Of a DNA stretch of 6,554 nt, positions 1-5,461 are shown piece after piece. This DNA is from Candidatus Zixiibacteriota bacterium. GTDB taxonomy: Bacteria; Zixibacteria; MSB-5A5; GN15; FEB-12. The stretch is taken from assembly GCA_030642845.1 (NCBI GenBank), contig DAOWMZ010000107.1, positions 1-6,554 of the forward strand. The letters run 5' to 3'. Below the pieces are notes generated by a model that worked only from the letters and a program-made list of their open reading frames with translations, was not told where the DNA came from and made no database searches. Position numbers and translations under genes: made by a program. Position 1 is the first letter of the stretch. Every line of letters starts with the position of its first letter.

Positions 1-261
1 ATTTACGATTACAATTTAAATAATTTTTATGGTGAGGATTATTTTCAATTAAATGGTCATAGAAAAGGTGATGTCAATATTGATGGAAGTCTAGATATTG
101 CTGATATAACATTTATTATCGATTTTCTCTTCAGAGGTGGTTCTCCACCTGAATTCATTGAATCTGCTAATGTAGATTGCATTGAAGGAATAAATGTCTC
201 TGATTTAGTTTACTTAATAAATCATCTATTCAGGGGTGGTCCAGCACCTTCTGAATGCTAA
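1..261 (+). CDS. C-terminal end of a secreted protein with tandem dockerin-type repeats (5' partial)
   Basis: The frame is open from base 1 to the TAA at 259-261 (86 residues visible); the start lies outside the window. Two dockerin-like calcium-loop/helix repeats are seen. Repeat 1 (about residues 23-47) starts GDVNIDG and has ligands at loop positions 1, 3, 5, 9 and 12 (D24, N26, D28, D32, D35), then a helix ending FLFRGG. Repeat 2 (about 56-80) has N57, D59, N65 and D68 but isoleucine at position 5, so its site looks degenerate; it ends HLFRGG-PAP. Two cysteines (C60 and the last residue, C86) could form a disulfide. Type I dockerin pairs bind cohesins in cellulosomes. In many uncultured bacteria the same module simply ends large secreted or surface proteins, and that use is inferred here. 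No catalytic domain is in view, so the function is unknown. The gene converges with the small gene at 284-541, with 22 bases between the stops and no clear terminator hairpin. Confidence 0.85.
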   Translation: MYDYNLNNFYGEDYFQLNGHRKGDVNIDGSLDIADITFIIDFLFRGGSPPEFIESANVDCIEGINVSDLVYLINHLFRGGPAPSEC

Positions 262-283
262 TCATACTACTATAAATAATTTC

Positions 284-541
284 TCACACACCCCAGAAGA
301 GTTGCTCTAACATTTCGGTCATGTCTCCTTTGTCAGGGAACATGGTTGTACTGTCATGTCTGGGTTGGGAGCGTAAATCTCTTAAAGTAAAGCCATCGAC
401 AATCAAAGTTGGTGATTTAACCGGTTTTTCCATTTCTTCATAGCGTACCAGAATCCCGCGCTCTTTGATGAATCGGAGTAAAAAGTCTCTTGCCTCAATT
501 TGGCGGGGATCCTTACTGGAATAGACTAATCCAATGTCCAT
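284..541 (-). CDS. Small protein with thioredoxin/glutaredoxin-like outline, no cysteines
   Basis: 85 residues from an ATG at 541-539 to a TGA at 286-284. The start is supported by a strong AGGAGGT just upstream. I do not recognise a named family. The sequence can be read as a short glutaredoxin-like fold: a first strand (IGLVYSS), a helix (about residues 17-29, ARDFLLRFIKERG), a second strand (ILVRYEEME), then SPTLIVDGFTL. In that last segment the proline sits where glutaredoxins have their cis-proline before a strand and a DG turn. The region where a CXXC would lie reads SSKDPRQ, and the whole protein lacks cysteine, so ordinary thiol-disulfide chemistry is excluded. It could be a structural or binding relative of glutaredoxins, or an unrelated small alpha/beta protein. 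It lies downstream of selD and the glycosyltransferase on the same strand, but a 172-base AT-rich gap makes co-transcription uncertain. Confidence 0.75.
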   Translation of the reverse strand: MDIGLVYSSKDPRQIEARDFLLRFIKERGILVRYEEMEKPVKSPTLIVDGFTLRDLRSQPRHDSTTMFPDKGDMTEMLEQLFWGV

Positions 542-713
542 CTGGACCTCCTGTCCTTTATTTCTCTATTTATAAGTCAAACTCTGACATTTACTACATA
601 TACTATTTAAACAACTATTTTGTGAAAAAAGTTTCAACAAAAATAATAATTATAAGACTTATTTATCTATTTATATTATTGTGCCCGACAGCCTCACCTC
701 GTCTACCAGCCAT
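542..713. other. AT-rich intergenic gap with a short GC-rich island
   Basis: This 172-base gap separates the stop of the membrane glycosyltransferase from the start of the 85-residue gene. Most of it is very AT-rich. On the minus strand it contains a TATAAT (rc of 649-654), but no convincing -35 box at the right distance, so a promoter here is only possible. Bases 681-711, immediately after the glycosyltransferase stop, form a GC-rich island that stands out from its surroundings. It does not fold into a stable perfect hairpin and is not followed by a clear T-run, so I do not call a terminator. A 16-codon ATG frame crosses the island on the minus strand but has no ribosome binding site. Confidence 0.5.
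546..552 (-). promoter_or_regulatory. Strong Shine-Dalgarno site for the 85-residue gene
   Basis: On the minus strand the sequence reads AGGAGGT, four bases before the ATG at 541-539. It is a near-perfect match to the anti-Shine-Dalgarno sequence and the only strong site in the window. It fixes the start of the small gene and argues that the gene is real. Confidence 0.8.
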
Positions 714-2771
714 TTATTTCTTGTTTTGACCGGAACGGAGTCTCTGGTCCAGATCCATCCAGATTTTCTTGCAGTAATCAGCTTTAAATCGATTGGCTTT
801 GACTGAACGCTCATAAAACTTCATCGACATTTGGAAATATGACTCGCTTTGTTGATAATACGCCATATTTTGCAGAAGAAGAGCCGAATGAAGCTGGACA
901 TAAAAATCGGTTGGGAATCTCTCAGCTATTGTCAGAAGAATAGTATAAGCTTCATTGGTTCTGCTGGTTTGGACATATAAATCAGCTAATAATAATCCGG
1001 CGGATTTTGATTCCGGGTGGCTCTGATAAAAAGGAAGGGTAATATTAAGAGCACTGTCAGCCTTATTGACGGCTCTATAATTAACAGCCTGTTCAAACAG
1101 GCTTGGCCTGTATTTTTTAGCATCATGGTTGGGAGATATTTCTGATATACGATACAAGACAACCTCATTATCGCAGATCCAATATTTTGTTATAACTTTC
1201 ATTTTCTTCAGAAATGGATAGTTCTTTATTGCCTCATTGTAATTTGAAATATCAATAGCAAGATGCGTTATAGGATTTTTTTCAAAAAGCAAAGAATCAA
1301 CTTCAGCTACCTGAAAGTGATGGATAAACGATTTTTGTTCATTATCCACTGTAAAAACCGGTCCATATGAACCGGAAATAACCGCCTCTTCTCCGAGAAT
1401 TGCGGCAATATCCTGATTGGCTTCGTAAATATTGTAATTATTATCTAAATAATGATAACGATAAAGTCTTAAAGAATTGCTAACAATACTTGATGAAATA
1501 ACCAGTACAAGAGCAACGATCCAGATTCTGTTCAGATTTATTTTCCTGAATTTTCCATTAATAATATATTTCCACATCATCCAGGCTATGCCAATCGCTA
1601 TCGGAAGTGTCCCCCAGGTGATCATTCTGATTGGTCGGGGCATATCATCAAAATAGAAAACATTGGCAATAAGATGAAACAGAGCAAACCAGGTTATTAA
1701 CACCAGTATATAAAAATGCCATTTTTCCAGATTTTTCTTTGTTCTCTTAACAGTTTTAAAACTGGAGTCAAATATCGTAAAGCCGAATATAATGATTGCA
1801 GGGATAATTATAACTGCATATCTAATTGGTGAATAATTCAAAGGCATCAATCCCAATAATAATATAATAAACCAGAAAACAGAAAATCTTGTCACTGGTG
1901 ATATGCTCTTTTCGCTGAGGTTATAAAAAACAAACATCTCACACCCAACAGTGAGAAAAAGCATCAGATCCGGATTCTGATAAAACAGATGATTGGTAAA
2001 ACCATAGGAAATTAAGTGCTCAATAAATCCCCATGGAGATTTTAAACCTTCGGGGAAACCTCTAAGACCAAAAGACTGCTCAGATAAATACCCTACTGCC
2101 GCACCAAAATCAGATCCATATAATAGGAATATTATAATCAGAGTTGAAACAACAAAAGACCCAAAACTCGCCCCTATCAGTTTCCACCTGTCTGTTGATT
2201 TTGAAAAATATATGGTCAGAATTAAAACCGGTAGTAACAAAATCCCAAATAGTTTTCCGGTTAACATGGCGGCAGCAATAATAGTCCCGGCAAGTATCAC
2301 TCCCAATATTTTATCTCCCCAATAAGAGTAAATAAAAAAGAGTAAGGCTGAATAAAATAACAACCCGTTTTCCAAATAAGGAAGGCGTCCGTGAGTAAAA
2401 AGAACGACATTAATTAAAAACATAAATGCGACAACCGGAATAACCCAGAATCGATGGTACCTTCCGATTCCAAGAAGAATAAAAATCAATGCCCCGATTG
2501 ATAAAAAGACACCCACCATATTTGATTCTTCCAGGGACGATCCTGCAATAGAAAACCAGAGATAACCTACAAATGAAGTTAAAGAATGCTGGTAAACTGT
2601 CCATCGGGGATAATCATAGGGATCGAATTCACCGAATAATACTTTGTTACGGGCATGAAAAGTGTACTGAGCCGGGTCGGTACTAAGCGACTGCCCTATA
2701 CCGGAAAAATAGGTGGGGGGATCGGACTCAAGATCTGTTTGCCAGAGAACAAACCCGCCGATAAAAACCAC
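714..2771 (-). CDS. Polytopic membrane protein, GT-C-type glycosyltransferase-like, with C-terminal TPR-like tail
   Basis: 685 residues when counted from a GTG at 2771-2769. Residues about 65-435 hold roughly a dozen hydrophobic segments separated by short loops. After the first segment comes an acidic extracytoplasmic loop (LESDPPTYFSGIGQSL, about residues 14-29). That position resembles the acidic first-loop motif of GT-C enzymes (PMT/ArnT-like), which use polyprenyl-phosphate sugars at the outer face of the inner membrane. A segment near 309-330 (MPLNYSPIRYAVIIIPA) also resembles this group. Residues about 440-545 form a soluble domain, and about 555-680 look like two or three TPR-type helix pairs (for example AGLLLADLYVQTSRTNEAY). 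Donor and acceptor cannot be told. The GTG start is doubtful: the frame is open 23 codons further up to the selD stop at 2843-2841. The extension encodes RSRSQWFFFGLIVVV, which completes the first membrane anchor but offers no ATG, GTG or TTG. The true start is probably upstream, with ATA at 2834-2832 as a candidate. Likely co-transcribed with selD. Confidence 0.75.
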   Translation of the reverse strand: MVFIGGFVLWQTDLESDPPTYFSGIGQSLSTDPAQYTFHARNKVLFGEFDPYDYPRWTVYQHSLTSFVGYLWFSIAGSSLEESNMVGVFLSIGALIFILLGIGRYHRFWVIPVVAFMFLINVVLFTHGRLPYLENGLLFYSALLFFIYSYWGDKILGVILAGTIIAAAMLTGKLFGILLLPVLILTIYFSKSTDRWKLIGASFGSFVVSTLIIIFLLYGSDFGAAVGYLSEQSFGLRGFPEGLKSPWGFIEHLISYGFTNHLFYQNPDLMLFLTVGCEMFVFYNLSEKSISPVTRFSVFWFIILLLGLMPLNYSPIRYAVIIIPAIIIFGFTIFDSSFKTVKRTKKNLEKWHFYILVLITWFALFHLIANVFYFDDMPRPIRMITWGTLPIAIGIAWMMWKYIINGKFRKINLNRIWIVALVLVISSSIVSNSLRLYRYHYLDNNYNIYEANQDIAAILGEEAVISGSYGPVFTVDNEQKSFIHHFQVAEVDSLLFEKNPITHLAIDISNYNEAIKNYPFLKKMKVITKYWICDNEVVLYRISEISPNHDAKKYRPSLFEQAVNYRAVNKADSALNITLPFYQSHPESKSAGLLLADLYVQTSRTNEAYTILLTIAERFPTDFYVQLHSALLLQNMAYYQQSESYFQMSMKFYERSVKANRFKADYCKKIWMDLDQRLRSGQNKK

Positions 2772-2840
2772 AACAATCAGACCAAAGAAAAACCATTGTG
2801 ATCTGCTTCTTAAATCACCCTCTATTAATTTTATGGTATC

Positions 2841-3896
2841 CTACTCCACGATGATACTAAAGTCCGTTTTAGTGAGAACCTCCCCGATTGCCAAGGCAAA
2901 GATTTTTTTATCCCGAACCTCCTGTTCGAAAAGCTCTGCCTTATCTTCGGATATTGCTATCAGCAATCCACCCGAAGTCTGGGGATCAAATAATATCGGA
3001 ATTATACTACCCTCAACAGTTGACTTAATATCTGCCTTATCTTTTAAATAATCTCTGTTTGCGTTTAATCCCCCCGGAATCATCCCCTTTTCAGCCAGTT
3101 CTTTAACTTCGGGCATAATGGGAATAATATCAGATTGGAATCGAATTGACACATCTGATGCAGCCGCCATTTCATAGGCATGACCCAATAAACCAAACCC
3201 GGTAATATCTGTTGCTGCTGAAGCTTTGCAGTTAGTCATAGCCTCAGACGCTTTTTTATTCAATTGTGTCATCTGAGCAATCACGAGCGCTGTTAATTCT
3301 TTGCTGACTGCATTTTTTTTGATTCCGGTTGTAATAATACCGGTACCTAATGGCTTGGTTAGATACAGTCTATCCCCTGCTTTGGCTCCGGCGTTGGTAA
3401 TAACATATTTAGGATTGATCAACCCGGTCACCGAAACGCCGTATTTGATCTCATTATCCTTTACAGAATGTCCTCCAACTACTACTGCACCTGCCTCAAC
3501 TATTTTATCATTTCCCCCTTTTAAAACATTGGTGAGAATATCCGGAGGCATTACCCCTTCGGGAAAACAGACAATATTAAGAGCTGTTATTGGAGTTCCA
3601 CCCATAGCATAAACATCAGATAGAGCATTAGCAGCTGCAATTTGGCCAAACTGATATGGGTCATCAACAATAGGTGGGAAAAAATCCAGAGTCAGTACCA
3701 AAGCCATATCTTCGCTGATTCGAAATACTCCCGCATCGTCCGCTTTGTTAAATCCAACTAATAAATCCGGGTGTTCTGATTTGGGAACCATTTTTAAAGC
3801 TTCCGCCAAAACCTTTGGCGCTAATTTGGAAGCTCAACCGGAACAGCTTACTTCGGCTGTTAATCTTATTGTTGCTTCTCTGCGTTTATCTTCCAT
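2841..3896 (-). CDS. selD: Selenide, water dikinase (selenophosphate synthetase), itself a selenoprotein
   Basis: SelD makes selenophosphate from selenide and ATP in the cytoplasm; it is the selenium donor for selenocysteyn-tRNA synthesis and for tRNA 2-selenouridine. Read from the ATG at 3896-3894, with the in-frame TGA at 3836-3834 decoded as selenocysteine, the protein has 351 residues, close to the usual family length. The N-terminus reads RLTAEVSCSGU-ASKLAP: residue 21 (U) is the catalytic Cys/Sec position and K24 matches the conserved active-site lysine. Further motifs are DDAGV (53-57, metal/ATP), NALSDVYAMGG (90-100), GGHS (141-144), a glycine-rich KPLGTG segment (about 181-186), TDITGFGLLGH (229-239) and FDPQTSGG (303-310). 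A frame call that treats UGA as stop starts near 3809 and loses the catalytic residue. An in-frame TGA at 3902-3900 rules out a longer N-terminus. The ribosome binding site is weak. The stop is TAG, directly followed by the open frame of the glycosyltransferase. Confidence 0.95.
3798..3834 (-). promoter_or_regulatory. Bacterial SECIS-like hairpin just downstream of the selD UGA
   Basis: On the minus strand the outer arm AGCTTCC (rc of 3828-3834, starting at the A of UGA) pairs with GGAAGCT (rc of 3798-3804). Inside it, GCCAAA (rc of 3814-3819) pairs with TTTGGC (rc of 3805-3810) around a GGT loop (rc of 3811-3813). One further G-C pair can belong to either stem. A 5'-side bulge of 7-8 bases separates the two stems, and 13 base pairs are perfect in total. 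Bacterial SECIS elements lie directly 3' of UGA inside the coding region and bind SelB through a small apical loop with exposed G/U bases. Position, size, bulge and GGU loop all fit that pattern. SelB itself is not in the window. Confidence 0.85.
3834..3836 (-). other. In-frame UGA read as selenocysteine (Sec21 of SelD)
   Basis: The minus-strand codon TGA lies in the selD frame between GGT and GCT, giving SCSG-U-ASK. This is the position of the catalytic Cys or Sec in the SelD family. The frame on both sides encodes conserved SelD sequence, so it is neither a stop nor a frameshift. Confidence 0.93.
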
Positions 3897-3911
3897 AAAT
3901 CAATTATCTTG

Positions 3912-3931
3912 TAGTAACTTTTAGTAACTTT
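3912..3931. repeat. Perfect tandem 10-bp direct repeat upstream of selD
   Basis: TAGTAACTTT occurs twice head-to-tail with no mismatch. The 10-base period puts both copies on the same face of the helix, as in some activator or repressor sites. It lies 16 bases upstream of the selD start codon, in its probable promoter or leader. Function is inferred only; chance is possible in AT-rich DNA. Confidence 0.6.
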
Positions 3932-3994
3932 CGAAGTTGCCAATTGCTTTCCCTTTCATTGAACCGATAATGGTAAGTTATCAGGATTTCTATT

Positions 3995-4000
3995 TATAAT
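3995..4000 (+). promoter_or_regulatory. Candidate -10 box for the two-component operon
   Basis: A perfect TATAAT lies 14 bases before the ATG at 4015. The hexamer at 17-base spacing upstream (GGTAAG, 3972-3977) is a poor -35. If the box is used, transcription would start around 4006-4008. The mRNA would then be nearly leaderless for the ATG at 4015, or carry a leader of about 100 bases for the alternative ATG at 4111. Confidence 0.35.
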
Positions 4001-4014
4001 ATTACAATGCGATA

Positions 4015-5457
4015 ATGTCAATAAGACTGCCATTAATCTTTTCATTTTTATCATTTGTCTTACCTGTAGTTAAAGTTGACGCAAAAGAATTTTGGATACA
4101 TAATTCATATATGATTGGCGACTCAAAAAAACTATTTACAGCAGGATTATTCACAATAGTCCTGATATCAATTGTAAATATTGCCTGGTGGCTGTTTTAT
4201 AGCAGAACCGAACAGATTCTGGACGAGCAACTTAGCATGCGAATGACATCTATTGCCAGAACATCAGCAATCACCATTCATTCCGATAAATTAGACGAAC
4301 TCCTGGATGGTGATCTTGAAGCCTATGCAGTCATATTCTCAACACTTGATCAAATCCGAATCAATGACTCACTTAGTGAGATTTTTATTTTGGATGCCAA
4401 TTACTATTATCTTATGACCACTCTATTGGAAAATGACAGTGTCTATTTTCTCGGAAGTCTGAATGGAGTATATATAGACTCGATCTTTTTTGGATCTGCA
4501 GCCAAAACAATAGCTACCGCAACATATCAAACCGGTGAAATCTATCTTAAATCTGCCTTTACTCCGCTTTATAACAGCGAAGGTTTTATTACTGCTGTAT
4601 TGGGGGTGGAAGCGAGTGTCGGTTATTTTAACTCATTGGCTGATTTAAAACAAAACCTGCTTTATGCCTCTCTCCTCTCATTATTAGGCGGAATAATTCT
4701 GGGAATTATATTCTTGATTGTCCAGCGCAGAATTAATCACCTCCAAAGGCATCTTTTCCTTAACGAAACACAGACCTATCTCGGACAGATGGTTTCGATT
4801 GTCTCCCATGAAATAAAAAATCCTCTCATGATTATCAGGGCTTCAGCGGAAAGACTACGCAAAAAAGAAAAAAGTACCGAGTCTGATTTTATTATTGAAG
4901 AGATCGACCGCCTTAATGAAATTGTATCCGGATATTTAAACTTTGCCCACTCAGGCAGCAGTGACAAAGGTGGCGGAGCCACTTTTATTTCTACAAATTC
5001 ACCTGAATCAATAAATATACAGGAATTGATCTTAAATCTGAAAAAGCATTTACAGGAGAAATATTCTTCTGATAAAATAAAGTGGATTGATGTGGAATAT
5101 CCGCCTGAATTAATAATCAATAATTATCGAAGTGCTTTAAGGCAGGTTCTTCTCAATCTATTGATCAATGGTGTTGAAGCCTGTAAAAACGGAAATAAGG
5201 AAATAAAAATCGGTGTTAATATTGATTCTGCTAATGATAAAATAATTATTAAAGTTATTGACTATGGTCCCGGTATTCCCAAAGCTATTATTAAACATAT
5301 TTTTGAACCTTTCTATTCTACCAAAACTTCCGGCACCGGACTTGGTCTGTATTTGTGTAAAAAAATCATAGATGAGATGAATGGAAAAATATCAATTGTT
5401 TCCCAACCTGGAGAAAAAACCGAGGTAGCTATAGTACTGCCCCAAAAACCGATATAA
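4015..5457 (+). CDS. Membrane-bound sensor histidine kinase (NtrB/AtoS-like)
   Basis: 480 residues from the ATG at 4015, ending in TAA at 5455-5457. Order of parts: a hydrophobic N-terminus resembling a signal peptide (1-23), transmembrane segment 1 (about 41-61), an extracytoplasmic sensor region of about 150 residues, transmembrane segment 2 (about 214-236), then the kinase core. The H-box is SHEIKNP (264-270) with phospho-acceptor H265. The N-box is NLLINGVEA (381-389, N385). The G1 box is DYGPGIP (416-422), the F-box IFEPFYSTK (429-437) and the G2 box GTGLGL (440-445). All catalytic motifs are intact. The kinase should autophosphorylate on H265 and pass the phosphate to the regulator encoded 4 bases downstream. 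The sensor region is unassigned, though its layout suits a Cache/PAS-like fold. The start is uncertain: a signal peptide followed by a membrane anchor is odd, and the ATG at 4111 (residue 33) would give a simpler two-helix kinase. Neither start has a good ribosome binding site. Confidence 0.92.
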   Translation: MSIRLPLIFSFLSFVLPVVKVDAKEFWIHNSYMIGDSKKLFTAGLFTIVLISIVNIAWWLFYSRTEQILDEQLSMRMTSIARTSAITIHSDKLDELLDGDLEAYAVIFSTLDQIRINDSLSEIFILDANYYYLMTTLLENDSVYFLGSLNGVYIDSIFFGSAAKTIATATYQTGEIYLKSAFTPLYNSEGFITAVLGVEASVGYFNSLADLKQNLLYASLLSLLGGIILGIIFLIVQRRINHLQRHLFLNETQTYLGQMVSIVSHEIKNPLMIIRASAERLRKKEKSTESDFIIEEIDRLNEIVSGYLNFAHSGSSDKGGGATFISTNSPESINIQELILNLKKHLQEKYSSDKIKWIDVEYPPELIINNYRSALRQVLLNLLINGVEACKNGNKEIKIGVNIDSANDKIIIKVIDYGPGIPKAIIKHIFEPFYSTKTSGTGLGLYLCKKIIDEMNGKISIVSQPGEKTEVAIVLPQKPI

Positions 5458-5461
5458 TAAT

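Larger units (their letters stand above)
3897..4014. promoter_or_regulatory. Divergent intergenic region between selD and the sensor kinase
   Basis: This 118-base region must carry the promoters for both directions. It contains a perfect tandem 10-bp repeat (TAGTAACTTT twice, 3912-3931), an overlapping small palindrome AACTT-TCG-AAGTT (3926-3938) and a plus-strand TATAAT (3995-4000). For selD, a GATAAT-like -10 lies on the minus strand near 3904-3909, but no good -35 is found at 17 bases. No sigma-54 -24/-12 element is seen. Confidence 0.5.

Noticed and set aside
284..286. The TGA ending the 85-residue gene as a possible second selenocysteine codon
   Set aside because: Reading on gives about 20 residues with no recognisable motif that run into the convergent dockerin gene, and no SECIS-like hairpin follows.
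681..713. Rho-independent terminator after the glycosyltransferase
   Set aside because: The GC-rich segment does not form a stable stem and has no proper T-run on the minus strand.
490..729. Plus-strand 79-codon frame over the gap and the small gene
   Set aside because: Low-complexity product from AT-rich DNA, no ribosome binding site, overlaps a better-supported gene on the other strand.
2841..2843. TAG between selD and the glycosyltransferase as a pyrrolysine or fusion codon
   Set aside because: SelD ends at its normal family position here, and a fusion of a cytosolic enzyme to a membrane glycosyltransferase is unlikely. Kept only as one option in the start-codon finding.
3301..3612. Plus-strand frame of 103 codons inside selD
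   Set aside because: Antisense shadow of a strongly conserved enzyme; the product has no recognisable features.
3930..3946. Sigma-54 type promoter (TTGGCA on the minus strand) upstream of selD
   Set aside because: The TGGCA is present but no GC element lies at the required -12 spacing.
4776..5120. Minus-strand frame of 114 codons inside the kinase gene
   Set aside because: Antisense shadow of the H-box region; the kinase frame is clearly the coding one.
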